Origin: Prevotella melaninogenica
GTDB taxonomy: Bacteria; Bacteroidota; Bacteroidia; Bacteroidales; Bacteroidaceae
Assembly: GCF_003609775.1 (NCBI RefSeq)
Contig: NZ_AP018049.1
Span: 434,001-498,000 of the forward strand
Direction of reading: 5' to 3'
Length of the DNA: 64,000 bases
Numbering within the stretch: the stretch's first letter is position 1; every line of letters begins with the position of its first letter. Positions 36,319 through 45,450 of the stretch are shown here, in pieces. The notes under the pieces are model-generated. The model searched no databases. It worked only from the letters and a program-made list of their open reading frames with translations, and was not told the origin of the DNA. A program made the position numbers and the translations under genes.

Positions 36319-36596
36319 TTTATAAATAGTTGCCACGTTGCCAATGTATTTACTTTGGATTTAATAACGTCTTGATTGTTACTTCTTGTTTTTTCTTGAA
36401 GTTTCTTGGTGCATCTACGAAAAAAATCTTTTTAAAGTTGCTTTTTATAACGATTTTTTTTATTTTTGCGATGTAAACCTGATATATGTTACGATGTAAA
36501 AGCACACTCGTAATAATATTCACGATTTATTAGGAAAGTATACTATTGCTTTTCCTTCATTTAATCTTTAATCTCAGTGCTGATAATTGAAAGCTT
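36319..36596. other. Leader region before the LRR gene
   Basis: AT-rich, no gene seen; contains the promoter at 36438-36468 and a leader of about 120 nt. Confidence 0.5.
36438..36468 (+). promoter_or_regulatory. Promoter of the LRR/T9SS gene
   Basis: TTG (36438-36440), 20 nt, TATTTTTG (36461-36468), matching the Bacteroidetes consensus. Confidence 0.6.
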
Positions 36597-39572
36597 ATGA
36601 AGAATCTATTACTAATTATTTCTTTGTTTGTGACTTTAACTACTTTTGCACAAACTGGTGGTGAAATGAGGATTGCAACATCTACATCCGTAGGGCAAGA
36701 CTTTGAATTCCGTGTTACTCGAACCAATGATGCCAGTAAAGTTTATGTTGACTGGGGAGATGGTAATAAACAAGAGGCAACGTTAGAAGGATGGAGTAAT
36801 AATAAGAAGGTAACAGGAAAGTTACTGAAAGACACAATTATTGTTTATGGTGATTTTTCTGCTGTTGAGGTCTCTGAGGCAAAAGCAACATATCTTGCTT
36901 TTAAGAATCAGCCTAATTTAAAGCAAGTTGAAGCTAAGAGAAATGAATTAACCTACGAAGGTATTGATTTCTTAGGTGCCCCTAATCTCGTTACACTTGA
37001 CCTTAGCTATAATAAAATTACGCGTTTAGACCTGCGTAATTTTAAGAAGTTAACTAACTTTACAGCTAATCATAATACAATTTTGGCAACTGTTTTATTT
37101 CCAGATGGCAGTACAGAACTGCGTAATATCGACTTGTCAGATGGAGATATTACACACTTTTATCCTGTTAGTCTTCCTAACCTACGTTATCTTAATCTTG
37201 CGAACGGTAGTTTGTTAGAATTAGAATTGGGTAATAATTATCCAGAGTTACGTGATGTTGATATCACAGGGAATGTTGGAATAACATCTATTGATGTTAC
37301 GCAACAAACTAAACTTGAAAAGCTTCTTATAAAGGGAACGAAGATAACTGAGCTAAACCTTATTAATAACCCAGAGCTTATTATGCTTGATGCGTCTAAT
37401 ACCGACATTGCAAAGCTTGACTTAAGTGGTAATAAGAATGTAACAACGCTTGAACTCGGTGATTCTAAATTGTCTCGTTTAGATGTGTCTAACCTTGCAA
37501 ATCTTTATACAATTAATATTGATAATACCAAGATACAACGTATTGATTTATCTCACCAACGCTTTTTACGTAGTGTGAGCGTACGGAATACTGGAATACA
37601 ATTCCTTGATATGCATGGTGCTATCGGTACTAATCGACTTAATTACCTTGATATGCGTGACTGTAAGAATACTACTCCTCAGTCACTTAACTTCACCTTC
37701 AAAGCAATGCCGTCACATACAGGCAATTCTTATCGTACGAATGTTTTCCTATCAGGGACTAACTACGAACACGCCAATACTGGGATTTTAGATGATGATG
37801 CCGACAATTCCTATAAACTCGATGTTCATGGTGATGCTACTGCTTCTATGGATTCTGTTTCTATAACTATGCTAACATCCGAAAATGGAGGTAGTTATAC
37901 ATTAAGTCAAATCCCTGATGATGGGTATTTTGCAACTTATGAACCTGTTACTGGGAAAGTTTTGCCTGGTTTCCCAATTAAGATAGATGTTACAGCACCT
38001 ACTGGTTCAAAGTTTGTTGGTGTAGAGGTGAATGGCAAATTAATAGCTGATAGTATCTTTGTCGTGTCAGAAGCGGCAGTTGTAAAACCTGTTTTTAGTG
38101 TTTCTGGTGATGATGATTATATCAAACTAACAGTTCCTACAGGTATAGACCAACAGTATTTTCTTTCTGTTAATGGTGAGGATAAAGATGTTTCAATTGA
38201 CTGGGGAGATGGTGAACTTGTAAAAGTGAAGGTTAAATCGACTCCAACAACAGTAGAGGGGCAAACATCTGGAGCGACTGTAACGATATATGGTGCTGTT
38301 ACAGGAGCTGATTTCTCAAGTTATCCAGGTGTAGGTGTTGATAATAAGATAACTGCTGTCGATTTGAGTCATAATATTCATTTGCGTTCTCTTTCTACGT
38401 ATATGAATCCTATTACGTCCATAGATGTTTCTAAACTATCGAATCTTGAATCTCTTGATTGTTCTTATTCAGACCTTAGTTCCTTGGATGTTAGCAAGAA
38501 TAGTAAACTTATTAATTTACGTGCTTATGGTAATCAATTAGATAAAATAGATGTTAGAGGTGCTGTCGATTTAGCTTATCTTGATGTCAAAAATAACTGG
38601 TTAGAAAGCTTAGATTTAAGTCATAACAAGAAACTTGTTTATTTGAATATGAGTAGTAATGAGATAGAGGCGCTTGACGTGAAGGATATGCCAGAACTTG
38701 TAGAACTTTATGTTTCAAATAACAAGATTACGACTCTTGATGTTAGCAAGAATCCTGCATTGAAGACATTGCAGCTTTCTAATAATTCAGTCTCAAATTT
38801 AGACTTAAAGAATAATCTTCAACTTGTGACACTTACTGTTGATGGCAATAGATTAGAGGGGCTGGACCTTACGGGGCATGAACAATTGACCTATCTGAAT
38901 GTAGGTGGTAATAGATGGGATGCATGTACTTTAAATGATCTTTATTATAGCCTTTCACGTTATCCTAAACTTCAGAGTGGAAAGAAGCCACGTGGTAACA
39001 CGCTTTTCGTTCATGGTGAAAAAGCAGGAGAGTATAATGACGCTGAGCATGCAGAATCATCTATCGCTAAGTCGAAGGGTTGGACAATTGATTATGAGGG
39101 CGATGGAACTGGTTGTAACATGGCATATATTACAATACAGGAGCCTGAAAATGGAACGTTAAAGGTGTTTACAGCAGAGGGTGTTGAGGTTCTGACAGGT
39201 ACAAAGGGGGCAAAGAATACAGATCTTGTTATTAAAGCAATTCCTCTATCTGGATATAAGCTTGAAACTTTGACACTTAATGATGAAGAAGTAGATTCTC
39301 CTAATTTTAAGCTTACTTCTTCTGTGAAAATTGGAGCAATTTTCACGGTTTCATCACAAATAGAAGCTCCTACTACTGATGCACTTAAAGTGTTTGGGGG
39401 TAAGAATTATCTAAGTTTTATGACAGGAACGCCTACACACTTGCAAGTCTATACCTTAAGTGGCAAATTGATGTTCTCTACTATTGTAAGAGAGCATAAG
39501 ACGGTTAGTCTACCATCAGGTATCTATATCGTTAAAACGAAGGGCTATTCAAAAGTTGTAGCAGTCGAATAG
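36597..39572 (+). CDS. Secreted leucine-rich-repeat protein with type IX secretion sorting domain
   Basis: A protein of 991 residues. A signal peptide (LLLIISLFVTLTTFAQ) covers about 1-19. Two large modules each begin with a DWGDG motif (VYVDWGDGNKQ near 51, VSIDWGDGELV near 540) and continue into arrays of 21-23-residue LRR units such as LKTLQLSNNSVSNLDLKNN. A linker with internalin-like beta segments lies between them. The last about 70 residues (LQVYTLSGKLMFSTIV, VSLPSGIYIVKTKGYSKVV) resemble the T9SS type A sorting domain, so the protein is probably exported across the outer membrane and held at the surface or released. LRR surface proteins of oral Bacteroidales often bind host proteins; the ligand here is unknown. 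Monocistronic. Confidence 0.85.
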   Translation: MKNLLLIISLFVTLTTFAQTGGEMRIATSTSVGQDFEFRVTRTNDASKVYVDWGDGNKQEATLEGWSNNKKVTGKLLKDTIIVYGDFSAVEVSEAKATYLAFKNQPNLKQVEAKRNELTYEGIDFLGAPNLVTLDLSYNKITRLDLRNFKKLTNFTANHNTILATVLFPDGSTELRNIDLSDGDITHFYPVSLPNLRYLNLANGSLLELELGNNYPELRDVDITGNVGITSIDVTQQTKLEKLLIKGTKITELNLINNPELIMLDASNTDIAKLDLSGNKNVTTLELGDSKLSRLDVSNLANLYTINIDNTKIQRIDLSHQRFLRSVSVRNTGIQFLDMHGAIGTNRLNYLDMRDCKNTTPQSLNFTFKAMPSHTGNSYRTNVFLSGTNYEHANTGILDDDADNSYKLDVHGDATASMDSVSITMLTSENGGSYTLSQIPDDGYFATYEPVTGKVLPGFPIKIDVTAPTGSKFVGVEVNGKLIADSIFVVSEAAVVKPVFSVSGDDDYIKLTVPTGIDQQYFLSVNGEDKDVSIDWGDGELVKVKVKSTPTTVEGQTSGATVTIYGAVTGADFSSYPGVGVDNKITAVDLSHNIHLRSLSTYMNPITSIDVSKLSNLESLDCSYSDLSSLDVSKNSKLINLRAYGNQLDKIDVRGAVDLAYLDVKNNWLESLDLSHNKKLVYLNMSSNEIEALDVKDMPELVELYVSNNKITTLDVSKNPALKTLQLSNNSVSNLDLKNNLQLVTLTVDGNRLEGLDLTGHEQLTYLNVGGNRWDACTLNDLYYSLSRYPKLQSGKKPRGNTLFVHGEKAGEYNDAEHAESSIAKSKGWTIDYEGDGTGCNMAYITIQEPENGTLKVFTAEGVEVLTGTKGAKNTDLVIKAIPLSGYKLETLTLNDEEVDSPNFKLTSSVKIGAIFTVSSQIEAPTTDALKVFGGKNYLSFMTGTPTHLQVYTLSGKLMFSTIVREHKTVSLPSGIYIVKTKGYSKVVAVE

Positions 39573-39620
39573 AATGAAATCAAACTTGTCTGCATGAGAA
39601 AACGGAAAGGTTAGAATTAT

Positions 39621-39662
39621 CAATCCCGAAGGTTATTATAAAACTTTCGGGATTGTTTTTTG
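39621..39662. terminator. Bidirectional terminator
   Basis: CAATCCCGAAGG (from 39621) pairs with CTTTCGGGATTG (to 39655), followed by GTTTTTTGG. It lies between the LRR gene and the convergent minus-strand gene pair, and can serve both. Confidence 0.75.
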
Positions 39663-39674
39663 GCATAAGTGTTT

Positions 39675-40193
39675 TTATTTTAACATCCTTGGCACATAGC
39701 CATTGTGGCGGAACCATTTATGCGCCCAGTTAGGTACCATAAAGATATAGCCAGAGATGTCTTCGTGCGGCGCGCAATCAAGTTGGTTACCTATGATGTC
39801 TGCTGCTTCTTGTACAGATGTTCCGTATAAACGTGCTAATTCTTCGCGTATGAGCGTATATGTGATGTTACGGATAGTAGCAGCGTTGATGGGTTGATTT
39901 CCTAATAGAGCCAATAATTCTTCTTTAGAAGGGATTTTCACCTTTGGCCCTACACGTAGCCCTTCAAAGCAGTATTCCCCATCTACTTTATACATCGTAA
40001 ACCCATCTCTGCTGTTACGTTCGTTACATTCCTCTGCCATTTGTCGTGCAATAGGGTGGGTGATACGTTGTATTATCTCTGTGATAATGGGTTGATGGCG
40101 TAATTGCCCGTATGTATACCCTTCACCATTGATACCACCAGAACCTGATGGGATGTCTGAGTCGGAGATTATGCATAACTCTTTTCTTTCCAT
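39675..40193 (-). CDS. Hypothetical protein
   Basis: A 172-residue soluble protein, not recognised. N-terminal CIISDSDIPSGSGGINGEGY looks like a flexible Gly/Ser region; the middle contains DGEYCFEGLRVGPKVKIPSK; the C-terminus ends HEDISGYIFMVPNWAHKWFR and then HNGYVPRMLK. The His/Trp-rich end could be a binding or catalytic motif, but no family match could be made by eye. It lies 10 nt after the gene at 40204 on the same strand, so the two are probably co-transcribed. Confidence 0.65.
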   Translation of the reverse strand: MERKELCIISDSDIPSGSGGINGEGYTYGQLRHQPIITEIIQRITHPIARQMAEECNERNSRDGFTMYKVDGEYCFEGLRVGPKVKIPSKEELLALLGNQPINAATIRNITYTLIREELARLYGTSVQEAADIIGNQLDCAPHEDISGYIFMVPNWAHKWFRHNGYVPRMLK

Positions 40194-40203
40194 TTATTCT
40201 TGT

Positions 40204-40869
40204 TTAAGTATTCTGATTAAATTTTAGTTCAAACTTTGTGTAGAAGTCCCTAACATAAATGAAGTCGAAGATGCTGAAGTTTGTATGGTCATATAGATTG
40301 TGAAAATGCTGATTAAGGTGTAGGTCGTAACTCCATTCTCGGTCTAACCCTTCATTCCAACAATCATCAGCATCTTGCATTCCCATGAGTTCCATTTCAG
40401 TCTTGTCATCTTCCTCTCCATGATATCCGTCGAAGCTCATACAGCAACCATATTTGCAATAGATGTCGTTATAACTTTCATCATTGAGAATCTCCCATAT
40501 CATTTCTGATTCTTCTCCTTGAAAAGGATTACTTTTCGAGTATTGTCTGTCTTTTCCTAAGAAGATTTTACACTCTACACCCTCAAACAGCAAACTACTT
40601 CCACAATCTGCCAACATTTTCTTTGTATTGTAATACAACTCTCTGCTTTGTTGATAGTTTTTAATTACTACTTCTTTAAGTCTTTCATTGAATTCCTTTA
40701 ACAACTGATAGTTTTCATCTGTTGGCTTGAATAGTTGGTTAAGGAGCATTCGACGATTAAAGATGAGTGCTTCCATCTTCTCGTCACATGTTATTAATTG
40801 TGGGTTCTCGTAATAGGTCAGAAGTAAAGACTCAGTCTTATTGATTTCGCGTTTTACTGTTTTATTCAT
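40204..40869 (-). CDS. Hypothetical protein
   Basis: A 221-residue soluble protein of unknown family. The N-terminal half is helical and lysine/asparagine-rich; the C-terminal half is acidic and aromatic (GYHGEEDDKTEMELMGMQDA, then NQHFHNLYDHTNFSIFDFIY). The ATG at 40869 is chosen; a TTG two codons upstream also opens the frame. No promoter of the usual type was found right upstream. Partner of the gene at 39675. Confidence 0.65.
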   Translation of the reverse strand: MNKTVKREINKTESLLLTYYENPQLITCDEKMEALIFNRRMLLNQLFKPTDENYQLLKEFNERLKEVVIKNYQQSRELYYNTKKMLADCGSSLLFEGVECKIFLGKDRQYSKSNPFQGEESEMIWEILNDESYNDIYCKYGCCMSFDGYHGEEDDKTEMELMGMQDADDCWNEGLDREWSYDLHLNQHFHNLYDHTNFSIFDFIYVRDFYTKFELKFNQNT

Positions 40870-40974
40870 TCTCAATATTAAATCTGTTTATGTGTGTAAT
40901 AGATATTATTTAATATCGTTTTCTGAAAACATCTACACAAAAAATTTTAAAGACTTAATTATGCCCTTTTGTAA

Positions 40975-41013
40975 CAAAAGAGTACGACAGAAGATTACTG
41001 ACGTACTCTTTTG
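40975..41013 (-). terminator. Terminator of the dynamin-like operon
   Basis: A 12-bp perfect stem (CAAAAGAGTACG with CGTACTCTTTTG), 34 nt past the last operon stop on the minus strand, with a T-rich tail in that direction. Confidence 0.75.
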
Positions 41014-41046
41014 ATGAATTATTCTTGGTTTCAAAGTCTTTATAAT

Positions 41047-43143
41047 TTACGAAAGTTCTATTTGCAATGCTTGAATATCTTCTATTTGCTTTGCTATATC
41101 CCTTTTTGTTTCTTCTAAGACTTTACATTCTTCTTTTGCATTATGTAGTTCTTGTTCTTTGTTATTAATTTTTGAACGTACACTTGTTAATTGCTCTTGA
41201 AGTGGCTCAATCAGTTTATTAATAAACCTATTACGAACATACTCGATAATCTTATCTTTGCTCTTGAAAGCCTGATTTAAGTATGGTTCAGGGTTGAATT
41301 CCCGACTTATAGAGTTAATATTGTCTGATACTTCTTTTACCTTTGCACTGTGGTTTATTAAATTCATAGTTCCCAATGTGTATACATTAAGGAACGTTTG
41401 GAATATCGAGCCAATAATATCACTCCAAGTAATCTGTTCTTCATCATCATTTGCAAAAGAAAATAAATCATTTTCCTCCATTTCCATATTTATTTCCCTC
41501 TGAGTGGATTTTACGAAATCTCGATTGTCAAAATCAGGTATATATTTTAAAAGTATATCTTCTGTGTCAGAGAAAAACTCTTCGATGCTACGTTTTATTT
41601 TTCTTTCGCAGTCGACAGAAATATTTTCTGTTGCACGTTTCAGTTTTCTTGTTTTTAAATCTTGAAATTCCGTATCAAGTCTTGGACTTATACTATCAAA
41701 GCTCTTAAAAATTCCCCATTCGTTTTGTACCATATTAAGCATTCTACGGCAGCTTGCATCAACAATGTCTTCTAACTCGTATCTTCCTTTTCTTACAAGA
41801 TTACGAATCTCTGCGTCAATATCTTTTTCTAAAGAATCAATTTTCCTTGATAACCTTCTATTTGCTTTTGAAAGATTTTCCGCTCTTTCTTCTATATCAG
41901 AATCTGGAGCTAAAAGAAGAGTAATCTTGTTAGAAAGTAGACTGAGTGCGTCTTCATTTTCAACTCTTAGTTTCTCTCCTGCTGCAAGTATTGCATTCAT
42001 TGGCTTTTTGAAGAGGATTTTTCCTTTCTCATTGTCAATCAAATTCTGTACAGCTTTGCTAAACTGATCTATGTGGCTCCACTTGTACATCTCAGGCTGT
42101 GTACTAATCCCAAAGTTAGTGCAATGACGTTTCCATGCAAATTCAAAGCTATCAGAAGAGGTGATTTTACACATTGGTAATTCAGAGAGTAACGCCATCT
42201 CTGCGGATAGTGGTATGGGCTCAACATCATTTAATATCTCAACAAGTGTATTATCATTACATTCACGACAGGCTTTCTTTATTTCCTGTTTTACATAATC
42301 CTTAATTTGGTTTTCATCCTCAGGGTTAGTTTCGCTGCAATATGGTATATCGTATTTATTAATACCTACAAGGACTTTACCAATTCCGCATTGGCGTACA
42401 TTCTTGAAGATAATGTCTCTGTCTGTTGCATCAAATGGTCGACCTGCATAAAGCATCATGATGACAACATCTGCTTTTGCAAGAAATGCTTTGGTTCGTT
42501 CTTCGCGAGAAACAATTGGATCGTTGAATCCAGGAGTATCAACGACTTCAACTCCCTTTAAACATTCATTAGGATAATAGATAGTGACAGACTTTGTTAT
42601 AGAGACATATTTACCCTCAGCTCCAACGTATTCTATGAGTTGATCAAAACTATCTTCTTTTGTCTTACCAAGGTAACTATCCAGTGATGTCCCTAATTTG
42701 TTAGCTTTAGAAACCAACTCTTTTGCTGCTTTTATTTTTGAGGCATCAAGTGTGTCAGTCGCTTCACTCTCTTCTCTTAAGGCTTGCATCTTTTGTTCAG
42801 CCCATTCGTCAGCAGTATAAAATTCAGCTACGATATGTTCTTTCTCTCCATACGTAATAACTGAAAGTGCAGCAGTCATAGGTGTAGTTGCTGCAGGAAG
42901 AACATCATCTTTAAAAACAAATGAATTTAAGAAGGTAGATTTTCCACATTTCATCTGTCCAATGACACCAATAGTTAGAGTGTCCTTTTCTATTTTTTCT
43001 TTTATCTCTTCTAAGGAGATTATCCCTTTGTGCGTTGCTTCTTCTTTTGTTGCAGGAATCCATCCATATTTTTCAGCTTTTGTTGCGAATGCAATGAGTT
43101 GCTGTTTTTTTGCTTGTAACTTTTCAAACATGTTGTGTTCCAT
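41047..43143 (-). CDS. Dynamin-family GTPase (third of the operon)
   Basis: A protein of 698 residues. The GTPase motifs are G1 GQMKCGKS (62-69), a threonine-rich G2 region at about 86-91, G3 DTPGF (202-206) and G4 NKYD (262-265). A long insert between G2 and G3 (about 105-180) is unusual. Long helical stretches follow (about 380-480 and 640-698). A hydrophobic patch (SDIIGSIFQTFLNVYTLGTM, about 575-595) could be a membrane paddle. This arrangement fits bacterial dynamin-like proteins, which bind and remodel membranes on GTP hydrolysis. It is 3 nt downstream of the second dynamin gene. The specific role is unknown. Confidence 0.8.
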   Translation of the reverse strand: MEHNMFEKLQAKKQQLIAFATKAEKYGWIPATKEEATHKGIISLEEIKEKIEKDTLTIGVIGQMKCGKSTFLNSFVFKDDVLPAATTPMTAALSVITYGEKEHIVAEFYTADEWAEQKMQALREESEATDTLDASKIKAAKELVSKANKLGTSLDSYLGKTKEDSFDQLIEYVGAEGKYVSITKSVTIYYPNECLKGVEVVDTPGFNDPIVSREERTKAFLAKADVVIMMLYAGRPFDATDRDIIFKNVRQCGIGKVLVGINKYDIPYCSETNPEDENQIKDYVKQEIKKACRECNDNTLVEILNDVEPIPLSAEMALLSELPMCKITSSDSFEFAWKRHCTNFGISTQPEMYKWSHIDQFSKAVQNLIDNEKGKILFKKPMNAILAAGEKLRVENEDALSLLSNKITLLLAPDSDIEERAENLSKANRRLSRKIDSLEKDIDAEIRNLVRKGRYELEDIVDASCRRMLNMVQNEWGIFKSFDSISPRLDTEFQDLKTRKLKRATENISVDCERKIKRSIEEFFSDTEDILLKYIPDFDNRDFVKSTQREINMEMEENDLFSFANDDEEQITWSDIIGSIFQTFLNVYTLGTMNLINHSAKVKEVSDNINSISREFNPEPYLNQAFKSKDKIIEYVRNRFINKLIEPLQEQLTSVRSKINNKEQELHNAKEECKVLEETKRDIAKQIEDIQALQIELS

Positions 43144-43146
43144 ATC

Positions 43147-45051
43147 TTATAGTTCTTTAGTTATTTTTTTGTATTGTTCTAAACATTTACTGATACTCTG
43201 CTGTGCTAATCTCATATTGTATAACTTAGAATATGTTTTTTGAGTTTTTTCCGAATTATCTCTAAGATTATCTATTTTAGGGGCAATTGCTTTAGGTCTT
43301 TCTACAGCAATGTTATCAAGAAGTTGGATTAATTGACCATATTCTTCTTCAGACATTTCATAACGATCGCTACTGAAGAAATGGGTTTCCCATCGAGGAA
43401 TTTGAAGAACAGCCTCACAATCCTTGTATAGCAAATTGAAGTCTTCAGCTAAATCATCAATAATCTTATTACCTTCTTCTCTCTCTTCTTCAGATGATTT
43501 TTTTAGTTTACCTACTTTCTCTTCGCGTTCTTTGAGTAGATATTCTAAGTCTTCTTTTATTTCAGAAATAAAATTCTCACGAGATTCTATCTTTTTGACA
43601 CTATGAATAGGTGTCATAATATCTTCGATTGATGCTTTAGATGAGAATCTAATGAACTGCTCAATTTTAAGTCCTTCTTTTTTCAAGGTTTTTTGAATAA
43701 GTTCTTCAACTTTTTGAATTTCGGTTTCAGACTTCGTGTCAACTTTGTTAATGACAATATATAATGGTTTATTAAGTTTCTCCTTGATAATAGAGATTGA
43801 ACTTCGATTTACGGTTCCATCATTTACATCAAATACCCAAAAAAGTGCATCGCACTCATTAATGACATCAATGGTGCGGTCACGGTCTTCGCTGTCATTA
43901 GAATTGAATCCTGGTGTATCAAGAATACTTAATCCATTGAGATTAGGATTTTTATACGTCATTACAAAGTATTTTATAAGTGAAGATACACCTTTTATTT
44001 GGTCAAGAACTTCTTTTGAAACTTTTTTAAATGTGTCTTCAAGAATTTCTTTACGCCTTCCGTCACCTGATATAAAACTATAGGATACAACAGAACCTCC
44101 TGCAATATATGTAGGAATAGCGGTTGTAGCCTTTGTACTAACAGGAAGTTCTGGTATGTCAGGATTATCTTGAGTCAGAATTCTATTGACGATAGAAGTT
44201 TTACCAGCTGAGAACTCTCCTACAAATGCTATTGTTCTTTTCCCATCCAACCAGCTTTTACGCTTAGTAGCAGTCCATTGGTCACAATGGTCTATGACGT
44301 ATTGCTTCTTAGGAACAATAGCTTGCTTTCCTATAAACTCTTTCCAAGGTATATCATAACGATTGTATAAATAAGAGTTTAAATCAAGATATGATCCTTT
44401 TACAAAAGATTCAAAAGTGTTAATTCTTTTGTATAACTTCTGTGTATCTTCTGTACTGATTTCTTTTGCGGAAAGAATCTCCTGAATGAAATCCAAAGAT
44501 CCCATCTTGATTTTTAGTTCTTTAACTTTCTCTTCAAGTGCTTGACGAGCAGAAGAAAGCTCCTCTCTAAGATTTGTTGTTTGCTTTTTTTCTTTTCTTA
44601 GATTTTCTTGAAGTTCCTCATTTTCTTTCTTCTTAGAGTCGATTTTATTTTTCAAGTCAGAGATATCATCTTCATTCTCCTCAAGTTCTTCTTCAAGGTC
44701 CTCTATCTTTTTTTTCAATTCCTTTGTTTGCGCTAATTGTTCTTTGATAGAGTTGTCTGATTTTCCATCTATAGCATTCTTTAGCTGTTCATCAAGCTGT
44801 GCACATTGTTCATTTGCTTCTTTCAGCAAAGCCTTGTATTTTGACTCAATTTTGTCCAACTCGTTCTCAAGGTCAACGCTGTTAGTAAGTTTCTTTTCTG
44901 TTTCAGCTAATTTGGTCTTCAACCTCTCATTCTCTACTGAAAGTTGAGAAGCCAAGGTTTTACTATTTGATGTCTGACCTGAACAATAAAGCCAAATGAA
45001 AACCGCTATAATAATATCTACAATTATGTATATGATTATTGTTGAATCCAT
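43147..45051 (-). CDS. Membrane-anchored coiled-coil dynamin-like GTPase (second of the operon)
   Basis: A protein of 634 residues. An N-terminal membrane segment (IIIYIIVDIIIAVFIWLYC, about 5-23) is followed by a long coiled coil (about 32-185, many Leu/Glu/Lys heptads). The GTPase domain has G1 GEFSAGKT (278-285), a threonine-rich G2 near 306-313, G3 DTPGF (378-382) and G4 NKVD (435-438). The rest is helical. The anchor plus coiled coil before the GTPase domain is unlike eukaryotic dynamins and unlike its two neighbours. It is followed by the third GTPase after 3 nt and preceded by a small coiled-coil protein with a 1-nt gap. Probably the membrane-tethered member of a GTPase complex. Confidence 0.8.
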   Translation of the reverse strand: MDSTIIIYIIVDIIIAVFIWLYCSGQTSNSKTLASQLSVENERLKTKLAETEKKLTNSVDLENELDKIESKYKALLKEANEQCAQLDEQLKNAIDGKSDNSIKEQLAQTKELKKKIEDLEEELEENEDDISDLKNKIDSKKKENEELQENLRKEKKQTTNLREELSSARQALEEKVKELKIKMGSLDFIQEILSAKEISTEDTQKLYKRINTFESFVKGSYLDLNSYLYNRYDIPWKEFIGKQAIVPKKQYVIDHCDQWTATKRKSWLDGKRTIAFVGEFSAGKTSIVNRILTQDNPDIPELPVSTKATTAIPTYIAGGSVVSYSFISGDGRRKEILEDTFKKVSKEVLDQIKGVSSLIKYFVMTYKNPNLNGLSILDTPGFNSNDSEDRDRTIDVINECDALFWVFDVNDGTVNRSSISIIKEKLNKPLYIVINKVDTKSETEIQKVEELIQKTLKKEGLKIEQFIRFSSKASIEDIMTPIHSVKKIESRENFISEIKEDLEYLLKEREEKVGKLKKSSEEEREEGNKIIDDLAEDFNLLYKDCEAVLQIPRWETHFFSSDRYEMSEEEYGQLIQLLDNIAVERPKAIAPKIDNLRDNSEKTQKTYSKLYNMRLAQQSISKCLEQYKKITKEL

Positions 45052-45052
45052 A

Positions 45053-45445
45053 CTATCCTATTTTTTCTTTCAAAAGAGAAATTTGAGCCGCTTGTGCTTC
45101 ACATGCATCTTTATATTCTTTTACTTTACGTGCAAGTTCGTCATTCTGTTGACGAAGGGACTTTAACTCGAATTTAGCTTTATCGAGTTCGTCTTCTAAG
45201 TCTTCTTGTTCTTCATTGTTCTCTTTTGCCTTTTTTCGGATTCTTTCCAATTCAGCCATCAGATCCTCTACTTGACGTTCAGCCTCTTTGTTACGCTGAC
45301 GGAATTTTTCATTTTCAGCATAAAGTGTTTCTAACTCTCTTTGTTTATTATCATACTGTGAAGAATTCCCTAAGATTTTGTCTTTAAGAGCTACTCCAGC
45401 AACGCCACCGACAACAAGTCCACCAATTAGTTCTATCATTTTCAT
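45053..45445 (-). CDS. Small membrane-associated coiled-coil protein
   Basis: A 130-residue protein. The first 20 residues are Gly/Val-rich and hydrophobic (MKMIELIGGLVVGGVAGVAL); residues about 35-128 form a continuous coiled coil rich in Glu, Lys, Leu and Gln. No enzymatic motif. It fits between two dynamin-like genes with gaps of 1 and 5 nt, so it is likely a structural partner, perhaps pairing with the coiled coil of the protein encoded at 43147. Confidence 0.75.
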   Translation of the reverse strand: MKMIELIGGLVVGGVAGVALKDKILGNSSQYDNKQRELETLYAENEKFRQRNKEAERQVEDLMAELERIRKKAKENNEEQEDLEDELDKAKFELKSLRQQNDELARKVKEYKDACEAQAAQISLLKEKIG

Positions 45446-45450
45446 TTGCT

